NCBI RefSeq assembly: GCF_027947595.1
Contig: NZ_CP116257.1
Location: 1,550,001 to 1,614,000, forward strand
Direction: 5' to 3'
DNA: 64,000 nt
Source: Streptomyces lienomycini
GTDB lineage: Bacteria; Actinomycetota; Actinomycetes; Streptomycetales; Streptomycetaceae
A program made the position numbers and the translations under genes. Positions within the stretch are counted from its first letter, which is position 1, and each line of letters starts with the position of its first letter. Shown piece by piece: positions 20,601 to 30,025 of this stretch. A model generated the notes under the pieces. That model saw only the letters and a list, made by a program, of their open reading frames with translations. It did no database searches and was not told the origin of the DNA.

Positions 20601-20779
20601 TGCCGCACGGGCTGGCCGAACCGGCCTTCGCGGGCGGTGGTGCCGGGGTGTACACCAAGGGCGTCGGCGGTGCCGCCACCGGCCAGGTCGGCGGGGGTGT
20701 CCCCGCCGGACTGCCGGCCGTCCTGAGTGGTGGCACGGCCCTTCGCTCACATAATGAGACTCCCGTCCCACCCACTTGA
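17681..20779 (+). CDS. cdgE: Membrane PAS-GGDEF protein with degenerate EAL domain (CdgE-like)
   Basis: The product is about 1032 aa. About ten membrane helices (residues 35-400) are interrupted by a Pro/Gly-rich loop. A PAS domain follows ([20 protein letters not shown] to LIHPED), then a GGDEF domain with intact [10 protein letters not shown], and an EAL-like domain. The EAL part has lost nearly all catalytic residues: EALLRW has become QARW, NVS has become RVG, DDFGTGYS has become DGFGNGYA, and VAEGVE has become VADGVD. It should therefore make c-di-GMP and use the EAL fold for sensing or contacts. The position just before ilvB matches S. coelicolor cdgE (about SCO5511, from memory). I chose the GTG at 17681 for its GGAGG at ideal spacing. 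An ATG at 17471 is the alternative. Confidence 0.82.
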   Translation: MSPPPTPTLDGALRTRESSGPLLPRPSAAAAGPSLVRQLVLALVCAAYAVGAALGWGSQYVAKIMGDFGLSAAAGTAAVSCFLYARGRRVRFRPAWLLFALSSAMASLGNLVWGWYEVVLRVPVPSPSYADLFFLCFAPPAIVGLLVLAKRPVTKAGWICLGLDAWLIGGSLLTLSWSLALAQAAKAEGGSSVAHSALSVAYPLLDIALVSMVLALHFRRSPVCRSAVNTAIGALALTVMCDALFTSPLLHNSYRSGQLLDAGWFAGSLLLAYAPWAASRRGRPAPERAGDGGHSRVVREHVPGQRGTGHQPTPPSVPPGTPTALPGPGQGGERGRYPAARPIAGSLAALTPYLAAAVCTLGILYNVLNGRSVDRVVLLTGGTVVLALVVRQGIMLLDNIVLTQELAQKENHFRSLVQGSSDVIMIAAPNGVLRYVSPAAAGVYGRPAEELVGSELAGLIHPEDLGCVVHEVRRFLAASPVEEPTTRIECRFRSGGGGGWLNVESTVNRHHGGLIFNSRDVTERVRLQAQLQHNAEHDPLTDLPNRALFTRRVQQALSGRRAADRGAALRGTAVLFIDLDGFKGVNDTIGHQAGDELLVQAARRLHEAVRKGDTASRLGGDEFAALIVGDGARDRTAREGHIRELADRLRLTLSQPYLIDGNDVRVNASIGVAFAEPGLGAGELLRNADLAMYRAKAGGKGRVELYRAQMQQDVVRKAELATRLRAALHDGEFALLHQPVVSLTDGRITSVCAQARWRSSQGVLFTPAEFLRVAEDGDRTAELDRWVLREAVEQAAERAAAGQSVTVAIRVGARRLLDRSMPLGSVETLLTRHGLPPGSLVIELSDIDPRVGLDELDRRLNALRRVGVRIALDGFGNGYAAITALRRLPVDVLKLDRGLIEGVVESARLHKITSGLLRIATDLGLKSVADGVDLPEQIVALRAMGCTHGQGMAFSGALDEYRLRRALGTGHYPVPHGLAEPAFAGGGAGVYTKGVGGAATGQVGGGVPAGLPAVLSGGTALRSHNETPVPPT
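20727..20761 (+). promoter_or_regulatory. Candidate promoter of the ilvB leader RNA
   Basis: CATAAT at 20750-20755 resembles a -10 hexamer, with only a weak -35 upstream. Transcription from about 20762 would place the leader peptide some 50 bases downstream. The site lies inside the 3' end of the cdgE-like gene. A TTGACA at 20776-20781 overlaps the stop codon of that gene but has no matching -10. Confidence 0.35.
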
Positions 20780-20812
20780 CAGTGAGTGCGCGCCGGGGGG
20801 AGGGTCAGTGCC

Positions 20813-20854
20813 ATGCGCACCCGAATTCTCGTACTTGGAAAGCGCGTCGGCTGA
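20813..20854 (+). CDS. ilvB leader peptide
   Basis: This 13-codon reading frame, ATG to TGA, encodes [13 protein letters not shown]. Four consecutive codons for Ile, Leu, Val and Leu (ATT CTC GTA CTT) are exactly what a branched-chain amino acid attenuator needs, and another Val codon lies near the end. GGGGGGAGGG lies upstream as ribosome binding site. Ribosome stalling here when charged Ile/Leu/Val-tRNA is scarce would change folding of the downstream RNA and relieve the terminator at 20908-20941. Attenuator-like leaders of Streptomyces ilv genes have been reported before. Confidence 0.85.
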   Translation: MRTRILVLGKRVG

Positions 20855-20864
20855 AGCTGGTGAT

Positions 20865-20882
20865 GTCCGGGCCGACCCGGAC
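20865..20882 (+). promoter_or_regulatory. Leader hairpin upstream of the ilvB attenuator
   Basis: GTCCGGG and CCCGGAC form a 7-bp stem with a 4-base loop, 10 bases after the leader-peptide stop. It could be the pause structure, or one of the competing stems that decides whether the terminator forms. Confidence 0.5.
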
Positions 20883-20907
20883 TCCCCGCGACCCACCCCG
20901 GCGCGCT

Positions 20908-20941
20908 CCCCTCGCTTGCCTTATGGCACGAGGGGTTTTTT
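20908..20941 (+). terminator. ilvB attenuator (intrinsic terminator)
   Basis: A CCCCTCG / CGAGGGG stem with an inner GCC/GGC pairing is followed directly by six T residues. That is a textbook intrinsic terminator, unusual among U-less Streptomyces terminators. It lies between the Ile-Leu-Val-Leu leader peptide and ilvB. Confidence 0.88.
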
Positions 20942-21020
20942 GTTGCACAGGCACCTGCCGAGCAGCAGCCCAGATCGCACAAAACTCGCAAAAACCCTCA
21001 GCATCGAGAAGAGAACGCCG

Positions 21021-22862
21021 ATGACCGAGCAGGCCACCGGGGCCCACCCGCAGCCCCGGCCCCGATCCGGAGGACAGTCCGCCCCCGAGCACGTCACGGG
21101 TGCGCAGTCCCTCATTCGCTCTCTCGAGGAGGTCGGCGCCGACACCGTATTCGGCATTCCCGGTGGCACGATCCTTCCGGCCTACGACCCGCTGATGGAC
21201 TCCACCAAGGTGCGCCACGTCCTGGTCCGCCACGAGCAGGGCGCAGGCCACGCCGCCACCGGCTACGCGCAGGCCACCGGCAAGGTCGGCGTCTGCATGG
21301 CGACCTCGGGGCCCGGCGCCACCAACCTGGTCACCCCGATCGCCGACGCCAACCTGGACTCCGTGCCACTGGTCGCGATCACCGGGCAGGTGGTGTCCTC
21401 CGCGATCGGCACGGACGCCTTCCAGGAGGCGGACATCGTCGGCATCACCATGCCGGTCACCAAGCACAGCTTCCTGGTCACCAAGGCCGAGGACATCCCC
21501 CGGGTGATCGCGCAGGCGTTCCACATCGCCTCCACCGGCCGCCCCGGCCCCGTCCTGGTCGACATCCCCAAGGACATCCTCCAGAAGAAGACCACCTTCT
21601 CCTGGCCGCCGGTCATGGACCTGCCCGGCTACCGCCCGGTCACCAAGCCGCACGCCAAGCAGATCCGCGAGGCGGCCAAGCTCATCACCGCCGCCAAGCG
21701 CCCCGTGCTCTACGTCGGCGGCGGCGTCCTCAAGGCCGGTGCCACCGCCGAGCTGAAGGTCCTCGCCGAACTCACCGGAGCGCCCGTCACCACCACCCTG
21801 ATGGCGCTCGGCGCGTTCCCCGACAGCCACCCGCTGCACGTGGGAATGCCGGGCATGCACGGTGCGGTCACCGCCGTCACCGCGCTGCAGAAGGCCGATC
21901 TGATCGTCGCCCTCGGAGCCCGCTTCGACGACCGCGTCACCGGCAAGCTGGACAGCTTCGCCCCGTACGCCAAGATCGTCCACGCCGACATCGACCCGGC
22001 CGAGATCGGCAAGAACCGCGCCGCCGACGTCCCGATCGTCGGCGACGCCCGCGAGGTCGTCGCCGACCTCGTGCAGGCCGTCCAGAAGGAGCACGACGAG
22101 GGCAACAAGGGCGACTACACCGCCTGGTGGAAGGACCTGAGCCGCTGGCGCGAGACCTACCCCCTCGGCTACGACCAGCCCGGGGACGGCTCGCTCTCCC
22201 CGCAGCAGGTCATCGAGCGCGTCGGGCAACTGGCGCCCGAGGGCACGATCTTCGCGGCCGGTGTCGGCCAGCACCAGATGTGGGCCGCGCACTTCGTCCA
22301 GTACGACAAGCCCGCCACCTGGCTGAACTCCGGCGGCGCCGGAACCATGGGCTACGCCGTCCCGGCCGCCATGGGCGCCAAGGCCGGCCGGCCCGACCGG
22401 GCCGTCTGGGCGATCGACGGCGACGGCTGCTTCCAGATGACCAACCAGGAACTGACCACCTGCGCCCTGAACAACATCCCGATCAAGGTCGCCATCATCA
22501 ACAACGGCGCCCTCGGGATGGTCCGCCAGTGGCAGACCCTGTTCTACAACCAGCGCTACTCCAACACCGTTCTGCACTCCGGCCCCGAGGACGTCAACCC
22601 GGACGCGCGCGGCACCCGCGTCCCCGACTTCGTGAAGCTGTCGGAGGCGATGGGCTGCTACGCCATCCGCTGCGAGGACCCCGCCGACCTCGACAAGGTG
22701 ATCGAGGAGGCCAACTCCATCAACGACCGCCCCGTCGTCGTCGACTTCATCGTCCACGAGGACGCGATGGTCTGGCCGATGGTCGCCGCCGGCACCTCCA
22801 ACGACGAGATCATGGCCGCCCGGGACGTCCGCCCCGACTTCGGCGACAACGAAGACGACTGA
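21021..22862 (+). CDS. ilvB: Acetolactate synthase large subunit
   Basis: The 613-aa ThDP enzyme catalyses the first common step of valine, leucine and isoleucine synthesis. The N-terminal ThDP Glu is in [11 protein letters not shown]. The C-terminal ThDP/Mg motif is [14 protein letters not shown] with the downstream NN pair. The FAD-binding middle domain is present. The first 30 residues are a Pro/Gly-rich extension typical of actinomycetes. The ATG at 21021 has GAGAAGAG upstream. It is transcribed through the leader and attenuator at 20813-20941 and followed 21 bases later by ilvN. The length is normal. Confidence 0.97.
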   Translation: MTEQATGAHPQPRPRSGGQSAPEHVTGAQSLIRSLEEVGADTVFGIPGGTILPAYDPLMDSTKVRHVLVRHEQGAGHAATGYAQATGKVGVCMATSGPGATNLVTPIADANLDSVPLVAITGQVVSSAIGTDAFQEADIVGITMPVTKHSFLVTKAEDIPRVIAQAFHIASTGRPGPVLVDIPKDILQKKTTFSWPPVMDLPGYRPVTKPHAKQIREAAKLITAAKRPVLYVGGGVLKAGATAELKVLAELTGAPVTTTLMALGAFPDSHPLHVGMPGMHGAVTAVTALQKADLIVALGARFDDRVTGKLDSFAPYAKIVHADIDPAEIGKNRAADVPIVGDAREVVADLVQAVQKEHDEGNKGDYTAWWKDLSRWRETYPLGYDQPGDGSLSPQQVIERVGQLAPEGTIFAAGVGQHQMWAAHFVQYDKPATWLNSGGAGTMGYAVPAAMGAKAGRPDRAVWAIDGDGCFQMTNQELTTCALNNIPIKVAIINNGALGMVRQWQTLFYNQRYSNTVLHSGPEDVNPDARGTRVPDFVKLSEAMGCYAIRCEDPADLDKVIEEANSINDRPVVVDFIVHEDAMVWPMVAAGTSNDEIMAARDVRPDFGDNEDD

Positions 22863-22883
22863 GCGAGAGAGACCGAAGAGACC

Positions 22884-23408
22884 ATGTCCAAGCACACGCT
22901 CTCCGTCCTGGTGGAGAACACGCCCGGCGTCCTGGCGCGGATCACCGCCCTCTTCTCCCGCCGCGGCTTCAACATCGACTCGCTCGCGGTCGGCGTCACC
23001 GAGCACCCCGACATCTCGCGCATCACCATCGTGGTCAGCGTCGAGGAGTTCCCGCTCGAGCAGGTGACCAAGCAGCTCAACAAGCTCGTCAACGTGCTCA
23101 AGATCGTCGAGCTGGAGTCCGCCCAGGCCGTCCAGCGCGAACTCGTTCTGGTGAAGGTGCGCTCCGACAACGAGACGCGCTCCCAGATCGTCGAGATCGT
23201 CCAGCTCTTCCGCGCGAAGACCGTCGACGTCTCCCCGGAGGCCGTGACCATCGAGGCCACCGGCAGCAGCGACAAGCTGACCGCCATGCTCAGGATGCTG
23301 GAACCGTACGGCATCAAGGAGCTCGTCCAGTCCGGCACGATCGCCATCGGCCGCGGTGCCCGTTCGATCACGGACCGCTCGCTGCGCGCACTCGACCGGT
23401 CCGCGTAA
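22884..23408 (+). CDS. ilvN: Acetolactate synthase regulatory subunit
   Basis: The 174-aa small subunit confers valine feedback on IlvB. An ACT domain occupies residues 4-75 (LSVLVENTPGVLARITALFS, RGFNIDSLAVG). A second ACT-like C-terminal domain follows (VLVKVRSDNETRSQIVEIVQ to IELVQSGTIAIGRG-like tail). The GAGAGAGACCGAAGAG ribosome binding site follows the ilvB stop. The size is usual. It is co-transcribed with ilvB; a GC stem-loop lies between it and ilvC. Confidence 0.96.
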   Translation: MSKHTLSVLVENTPGVLARITALFSRRGFNIDSLAVGVTEHPDISRITIVVSVEEFPLEQVTKQLNKLVNVLKIVELESAQAVQRELVLVKVRSDNETRSQIVEIVQLFRAKTVDVSPEAVTIEATGSSDKLTAMLRMLEPYGIKELVQSGTIAIGRGARSITDRSLRALDRSA

Positions 23409-24524
<1,116 letters not shown>

Positions 24525-24532
24525 GCCGTTCG

Positions 24533-24571
24533 CCCGGTGGCGGCGCCCGAGACCCGGGCGCCGCCACCGGG
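24533..24571 (+). terminator. Terminator of ilvBNC
   Basis: A perfect 17-bp stem (CCCGGTGGCGGCGCCCG and complement) with a 5-base loop lies 9 bases after the ilvC stop. Confidence 0.85.
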
Positions 24572-24746
24572 TTCCCCTTCCGGGTGATGCTTCCGAAGAG
24601 GCACCGGACGACGCCCGCCACGCCACTACACTGCTGAACACATACGCGTCGGGCCCACAGCGTCGTGCGTCTTCCACGCGGCTAGCACCCCTCCACCGCA
24701 TGCGGCCGTCGGGACGGCCGTCCGCATTGGACTTGTGAGGACTCAC

Positions 24747-26336
24747 GTGAGCTCGAAACCTGTCGTACTCATCGCTGAAGAGCTGTCGCCCGCGACCGTG
24801 GACGCGCTCGGCCCCGACTTCGAGATCCGCCAGTGCAACGGCGCGGACCGGGCCGAACTGCTCCCCGCCATCGCCGACGTGGACGCGATCCTGGTGCGCT
24901 CCGCCACCAAGGTCGACGCCGAGGCCGTCGCCGCCGCCAAGAAGCTGAAGGTCGTCGCCCGCGCCGGTGTCGGCCTGGACAACGTCGACGTCGCCGCCGC
25001 CACCAAGGCCGGCGTGATGGTGGTCAACGCCCCGACCTCCAACATCGTCACCGCCGCCGAGCTGGCCTGCGGCCTCATCGTCGCCACCGCCCGCAACATC
25101 CCGCAGGCCAACGCCGCGCTGAAGAACGGCGAGTGGAAGCGCAGCAAGTACACCGGTGTGGAGCTGGCCGAGAAGACCCTCGGCGTCGTCGGCCTCGGCC
25201 GCATCGGCGCCCTGGTCGCGCAGCGCATGTCGGCCTTCGGCATGAAGGTCGTCGCCTACGACCCCTACGTGCAGCCCGCGCGGGCCGCGCAGATGGGCGT
25301 CAAGGTGCTGTCGCTGGACGAGTTGCTCGAGGTCTCCGACTTCATCACCGTCCACCTGCCCAAGACCCCCGAGACCCTCGGCCTGATCGGCGACGAGGCG
25401 CTGCGCAAGGTCAAGCCGAGCGTCCGCATCGTCAACGCCGCGCGCGGCGGCATCGTCGACGAGGAGGCGCTGTACTCGGCGCTCAAGGAGGGCCGCGTCG
25501 CCGGCGCCGGCCTCGACGTGTACGCCAAGGAGCCGTGCACGGACTCGCCGCTGTTCGAGTTCGACCAGGTCGTCGCCACCCCGCACCTCGGTGCCTCCAC
25601 CGACGAGGCCCAGGAGAAGGCGGGCATCGCCGTCGCCAAGTCGGTGCGCCTCGCCCTCGCCGGTGAGCTGGTCCCCGACGCGGTCAACGTCCAGGGCGGT
25701 GTCATCGCCGAGGACGTCAAGCCGGGCCTGCCGCTCGCCGAGCGCCTCGGCCGCATCTTCACCGCGCTCGCCGGTGAGGTCGCCGTCCGCCTCGACGTCG
25801 AGGTCTACGGCGAGATCACCCAGCACGACGTGAAGGTGCTGGAACTCTCCGCTCTCAAGGGCGTCTTCGAGGACGTCGTCGACGAGACGGTGTCGTACGT
25901 CAACGCCCCGCTGTTCGCCCAGGAGCGCGGCGTCGAGGTGCGGCTGACCACCAGCTCCGAGTCGCCGGAGCACCGCAACGTCGTCATCGTGCGCGGCACC
26001 CTCGCGGACGGCGAGGAGGTGTCGGTCTCCGGCACGCTGGCCGGCCCGAAGCACCTCCAGAAGATCGTCGCCGTCGGCGAGTACGACGTGGACCTCGCCC
26101 TCGCCGACCACATGGTCGTCCTCCGCTACGAGGACCGTCCCGGTGTCGTCGGCACCGTCGGCCGTGTCATCGGCGAGGCCGGCATCAACATCGCCGGCAT
26201 GCAGGTCGCGCGTGCGACGGTGGGCGGCGAGGCGCTGGCCGTGCTGACCGTCGACGACACGGTGCCCGCCGGAGTGCTGGCGGAGGTCTCGGCGGAGATC
26301 GGGGCCACGTCCGCCCGGTCCGTCAACCTCGTCTGA
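24747..26336 (+). CDS. serA: D-3-phosphoglycerate dehydrogenase
   Basis: The 529-aa enzyme is the long SerA form found in actinobacteria. The Rossmann motif is VVGLGRIGALVAQR. The catalytic His is in ATPHLGASTDEA and the Glu in the KEPCTDSPLFE region, with Arg near NAARGGIVDEEAL. An intervening ASB domain precedes a C-terminal ACT domain (VVLRYEDRPGVVGTVGRVIG), the site of serine feedback. I chose the GTG at 24747 because GAGGACT sits right upstream. A GTG at 24735 would add four residues. It starts serine and glycine synthesis. It stands alone between two terminators. Confidence 0.95.
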   Translation: MSSKPVVLIAEELSPATVDALGPDFEIRQCNGADRAELLPAIADVDAILVRSATKVDAEAVAAAKKLKVVARAGVGLDNVDVAAATKAGVMVVNAPTSNIVTAAELACGLIVATARNIPQANAALKNGEWKRSKYTGVELAEKTLGVVGLGRIGALVAQRMSAFGMKVVAYDPYVQPARAAQMGVKVLSLDELLEVSDFITVHLPKTPETLGLIGDEALRKVKPSVRIVNAARGGIVDEEALYSALKEGRVAGAGLDVYAKEPCTDSPLFEFDQVVATPHLGASTDEAQEKAGIAVAKSVRLALAGELVPDAVNVQGGVIAEDVKPGLPLAERLGRIFTALAGEVAVRLDVEVYGEITQHDVKVLELSALKGVFEDVVDETVSYVNAPLFAQERGVEVRLTTSSESPEHRNVVIVRGTLADGEEVSVSGTLAGPKHLQKIVAVGEYDVDLALADHMVVLRYEDRPGVVGTVGRVIGEAGINIAGMQVARATVGGEALAVLTVDDTVPAGVLAEVSAEIGATSARSVNLV

Positions 26337-26345
26337 GGCGACCGT

Positions 26346-26369
26346 ACCCGGGGGCTGCCGCCCCCGGGT
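26346..26369 (+). terminator. Terminator of serA
   Basis: A perfect 10-bp stem (ACCCGGGGGC / GCCCCCGGGT) with a TGCC loop begins 10 bases after the stop. Confidence 0.8.
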
Positions 26370-26396
26370 CCCCCGCTCACGGCCCTGAACGGGCCT

Positions 26397-26440
26397 TGTC
26401 CTCAAACTCCCCCGGAGGGGGCGCCCCCAAGCGGGCTGAG
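26397..26440. repeat. Dispersed Streptomyces intergenic repeat copy
   Basis: The ends CCTCAAAC and CGGGCTGA belong to a repeat I know to be scattered through Streptomyces genomes. Here a GGGGGCGCCCCC palindrome fills the middle. The stop codon and last codons of the MFS gene lie in this copy. Confidence 0.55.
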
Positions 26441-27967
26441 TCGGTCAGTCGCTCCGGCGTCTGCCGTCTCCGCCTCCGGGCGCACCCGGATGTGCCGCAG
26501 CCCCCTCGCCGCCAGGCCCGCCGCGGCGAGGAGCAGCAGCGCCGCCCCGATCGCGGCGCCCCGCATCCCGTCGGTGAACGCCTCGCGTGCCGCCGCGGCC
26601 AGGGCGTCTCCCGCGCGCCCGGGAACGTCGGCGGCGACGGCCAGCGCCCCGCCCAGCGTCTCCCGCGCCGGGGCGGGTGCGCCGGAGGGGATGCCGTGGC
26701 GGTAGAGGGCCGTGCCGATGGAGCCGAGCGCGGCCATGCCCAGGGCGCCGCCGAACTCGGTACCGGTCTCCAGCAGTGAGGAGGCCGAGCCCGCCTTCTC
26801 CACCGGGGCCGAGCCGATGGCCAGGTCGGTGAGCTGGGACATCACGACGACGATGCCGGCCGCGAGTACACCGGACGCGGCCAGCACCAGCCACAGCGAG
26901 TCCGTACCGGCCAGGGCCAGCAGCCCGTAGCCTCCCGCCCCGACGACGAAGCCCGCGGTCACGAGGTACGCGCGCTCGACGCCCCGCTGGACCAGCAGGG
27001 CGGCCACCGGTGCGGCGGCGCCGATGAGCACCGACGGCAGCAGGCTCCACAGCGCGGCCTGAAGCGCGCTCTTGCCCAGGACCGACTGCAGGTACTGGGT
27101 GGTGAAGTACGCCGAGCCCATCATCCCGAAGGCCGACAGGCTGTTGAGGACGAGCGCCGGGGTGAAACCGTGCCCGCGGAAGAGGGCGGGCGAGATCATC
27201 GGCGAGGCCGACGTCCGCTGCCGGTGCACGAACAGGGCCGCGAACAGCAGACCGACGGTGATCGAGACGGCGTAGCGGACGTTCCAGCCCTCGGAGGGCA
27301 GTTCCTTGAGTCCGTAGACCACGGGCAGCACCGCCGCCATCGACAGTGGGACGCTCAGCAGGTCGAAGCGGCCGGGGGAGGGGTTCTTCGACTCGGGGAG
27401 CAGCACCGGGCCGAGGACCAGCAGCAGGGCCATCGCGGGCAGGTTGACCAGGAAGACCGAGCCCCACCAGAAGTGTTCGACGAGGACGCCGCTCATCACC
27501 GAACCGAGCGCGATCCCGGCCGTCATCACCCCGGACCACAGGCCGATCGCCTTCGCCCGCTGGGCGGGGTCGGTGAACATCGTGCGGACCAGCGCCATCG
27601 TGGACGGCATCAGTGTCGCGCCGCCGACACCGAGGACCGCGCGGGCCGCGATGAGCGTCTCGGCGGTGTGCGCGTAGGCCGCGAGCAGGGAGGCGGCGCC
27701 GAAGGCCGCCGCGCCGAACAGGAGCAGCCTGCGGCGGCCGATGCGGTCGCCCAGCGACCCCATCGTCATCAGCAGGCCGGCCAGGACGAAGCCGTAGATG
27801 TCGAAGATCCACAGCTGCTGGGTGCCGCTCGGCTCCAGGTCCGCGCTGATCTCCGGGATGGCGAAGTAGAGGACGGAGACGTCCATCGAGACCAGCAGCA
27901 GCGGGAGCATCAGCACGACGAGCGCGGTCCACTCGCGTCGGCCGGCCCGGGACGGGTTCGTTGTCAT
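26402..27967 (-). CDS. MFS drug:H+ antiporter (DHA2, 14-helix type)
   Basis: The 521-aa transporter has 14 predicted helices. Conserved signatures are the DHA2 start (LPLLLVSMDVSVLYFAIPEI), motif A between helices 2 and 3 (GSLGDRIGRRRLLLFG), and motif C in helix 5 (GIALGSVMSGVL). The layout resembles QacA/SmvA-type multidrug pumps. It is divergent from the TetR regulator at 28052 with a palindromic site between them, so that TetR probably represses it. The start is uncertain: ATG at 27967 or at 27985, neither with a good Shine-Dalgarno. The last residues (GGAPSGGV) are encoded by the dispersed repeat. Confidence 0.87.
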   Translation of the reverse strand: MTTNPSRAGRREWTALVVLMLPLLLVSMDVSVLYFAIPEISADLEPSGTQQLWIFDIYGFVLAGLLMTMGSLGDRIGRRRLLLFGAAAFGAASLLAAYAHTAETLIAARAVLGVGGATLMPSTMALVRTMFTDPAQRAKAIGLWSGVMTAGIALGSVMSGVLVEHFWWGSVFLVNLPAMALLLVLGPVLLPESKNPSPGRFDLLSVPLSMAAVLPVVYGLKELPSEGWNVRYAVSITVGLLFAALFVHRQRTSASPMISPALFRGHGFTPALVLNSLSAFGMMGSAYFTTQYLQSVLGKSALQAALWSLLPSVLIGAAAPVAALLVQRGVERAYLVTAGFVVGAGGYGLLALAGTDSLWLVLAASGVLAAGIVVVMSQLTDLAIGSAPVEKAGSASSLLETGTEFGGALGMAALGSIGTALYRHGIPSGAPAPARETLGGALAVAADVPGRAGDALAAAAREAFTDGMRGAAIGAALLLLAAAGLAARGLRHIRVRPEAETADAGATDRLSPLGGAPSGGV

Positions 27968-27986
27968 GACGGTGACTGTACGCATG

Positions 27987-28019
27987 TCTTATACGCTTGT
28001 CTATGACGCTTGTATAAGA
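27987..28019. promoter_or_regulatory. TetR operator between MFS and tetR genes
   Basis: The arms TCTTATAC (27987-27994) and GTATAAGA (28012-28019) are exact inverted repeats. Inside, ACGCTTGT is repeated directly at 27993 and 28006 with a 13-bp period. AT content is high for this genome, and TATAAG hexamers facing both ways could be the -10 elements of the divergent promoters. Confidence 0.65.
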
Positions 28020-28051
28020 CGTGTGTATGGACAGATGGGTAGGGTGACGGC

Positions 28052-28648
28052 ATGGGACACCGTGAGGATCTGCTCGAAGGCGCCAAGCGCTGCCTGCTCG
28101 CCAAGGGGTTCGTACGCACGACGGCCCGCGACATCGTCAAGGAGTCCGGGACCAACCTGGCGTCCATCGGCTACCACTACGGTTCGAAGGCCGCCCTGCT
28201 CGCCCAGGCCTACGTGGCGCTGGTCGAGGACATGGGCGACGCCTTCGAGGGCGACGCGACCGTGTTCGACACCGAGCCCGGCTCCGTGGAGCGGTTCCAG
28301 CAGGTGTGGTCGAACATCGTCGCCACCATGAAGGAGCCGGGCTCGGTATGGCGCCTCAGCATGGAGGTCCTCGCCCTCGGCGACCGGCTCCCCGAGGTCC
28401 GCGAGCACCTCGGGGCGGCGCAGCGTGAGGCCGGACGCGGTGTGATCCCGCTGCTGATGGGCGGCCGGGAGGAGGACGTCTCCGACGCGGAGGCCGAGAC
28501 CCTCGGCATGTTCTACGTGACCCTGATGACGGGCCTGATCGCCCAGTGGACGTTCGACCCGAAGACCGCGCCCGACGGCGAGCGGCTGGCCGACGGCCTG
28601 CGCCAGGTGGTCGAGGCGGCCACTAGGGCCGCAGGCGACGCGCCTTGA
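28052..28648 (+). CDS. TetR-family repressor
   Basis: The 198-aa protein has an N-terminal TetR HTH ([20 protein letters not shown] then the [20 protein letters not shown] recognition part) and a helical ligand domain. The ATG is preceded by GGGTGACG. It is divergent from the MFS pump, and the intervening palindrome at 27987-28019 is the likely operator for both. The 3' end overlaps the end of the PucR-like gene on the other strand by 26 bases. A drug-like ligand is inferred from the pump. Confidence 0.9.
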   Translation: MGHREDLLEGAKRCLLAKGFVRTTARDIVKESGTNLASIGYHYGSKAALLAQAYVALVEDMGDAFEGDATVFDTEPGSVERFQQVWSNIVATMKEPGSVWRLSMEVLALGDRLPEVREHLGAAQREAGRGVIPLLMGGREEDVSDAEAETLGMFYVTLMTGLIAQWTFDPKTAPDGERLADGLRQVVEAATRAAGDAP

Positions 28649-29860
28649 GAGCCATGTGCAGCAGCAGCCGGTCCTCGCCGTCGTCCAGGTCCAGGCCCGT
28701 GAGCTGTTCGACGCGTGAGAGGCGGTAGTACAGCGTCTGGCGGTGGATGCCCAGCTCGGCGGCCGTGCGCCCGGCCTGGCCCGCACGGTCCAGGTACACC
28801 TCGGCGGTGCGGGCGAGTTCCCGGTGCGCGGGGGACAGCAGTGCCCGCACGGCCGGATCGTGGGCCGACCGCGCCGGCAGCGCGGTCAGCAGACGGAACG
28901 CCCCGATCGACGTCCACTGCGCGACCGGCCCGAACCGCGACTCCGCACGCGCCGCCCGGGCCGCCGCCGACGCCTCCCACCAGGCGGCCCCCAGCTCCGC
29001 GAGCCCCGCGCGCGGCGCGGAGACGCCCGCCGCGACCCCCGGCCCGTCCCCGCCCCGGGCCCCGACCCGCTCCAGCAGCCGCCCCGCCGCCGACGTCGCC
29101 GGCGTCGGCACGTCGGTCGAGCGCAACCGGACCAGCAGCGCCAGCGACACACCCGTGGCCCCCACGGCACCGTGCACAGGGCCGTCGCCCCCGGCACCGT
29201 ACGGACCGAGGGGGCGTCGTCGGGGCCGGCCGACGGCCAGGGCGCCACGCAGACCACCGCGTGCGGGGTGTCCGCCCGGGCGCCGAGCGCGGTGCGCAGC
29301 TCCGCCACCGCCATGTCCCGCTGCCAGTCCCGCTCCGCCGTCAGCACCGCCCGCAGCTCCCGGCTCAGATCCGCGCCGTGCTGCGCCTCGTCGGCGAGCA
29401 GCGCGCCGATCCGCGCCGTGACCTCCATGGCCGCCGCCAGCTGCCGCTCGGTCGGGCCCGGGTCGGTGTCCAGCAGCCATACGTAGCCGAGAACCACCCC
29501 CCGATGGCGTACCGGCAGACAGGTGCGCCCCCGGTACACGCCCGCCTCGGGCGTCGGCGGGATACGGACCGGGCCGGTCGCACGGGTGATGCCGAAGCCC
29601 TCGAACCACGCCCGCACCGCCGCCGTGGAGCGCCGGGTGAGGATCGAGCGGGTGCGCACCGGGTCCAGGGCGGAGGGGTCGAGGTCGCCCTCGCTGTTGT
29701 ACGCGCCGAAGGCGATCAGCTCGAAGTCGCGGTTCTCCAGGGTCGCGGGCGCACCGAGCAGCTCCGAGATCTCGTCGACCAGCTCCTGGTAGTCACCACG
29801 GGTACCACCGGAGCCTGTGGAACCTCTGGAATCCGACGTCACCCGGGCATTCTGCCGCAT
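28623..29860 (-). pseudogene. PucR/CdaR-type regulator (probable proline-utilisation regulator), frameshifted
   Basis: The gene is readable in two frames. From the ATG at 29860 the first frame gives about 233 residues ([49 protein letters not shown]). It is lost at a run of five C on the plus strand (29159-29163). The rest continues in another frame from [15 protein letters not shown] to the PucR HTH ([40 protein letters not shown]). One extra base in that run restores a 412-aa protein reading PWGATGVSL across the joint. PucR-type regulators next to proline dehydrogenase genes control proline catabolism in actinobacteria. It is divergent from the ProDH gene. This is either a real mutation or a sequencing error in the homopolymer. 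Confidence 0.8.
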
Positions 29861-30025
29861 ATGCGCGCCCCCTTCATACATCTGTCTGAGATCCGCGGCA
29901 CGGATGCGTGACAGCTGTCGATGGCCGACGATCGGGAGGATCCTTAGATTTCACGGTGGTTCTCCGTGCCGTTCCCGGTTCGTCGGGCAGCGGCCCCTGT
30001 GTTGGTTGGTAAGTGGAGGTGCCCC

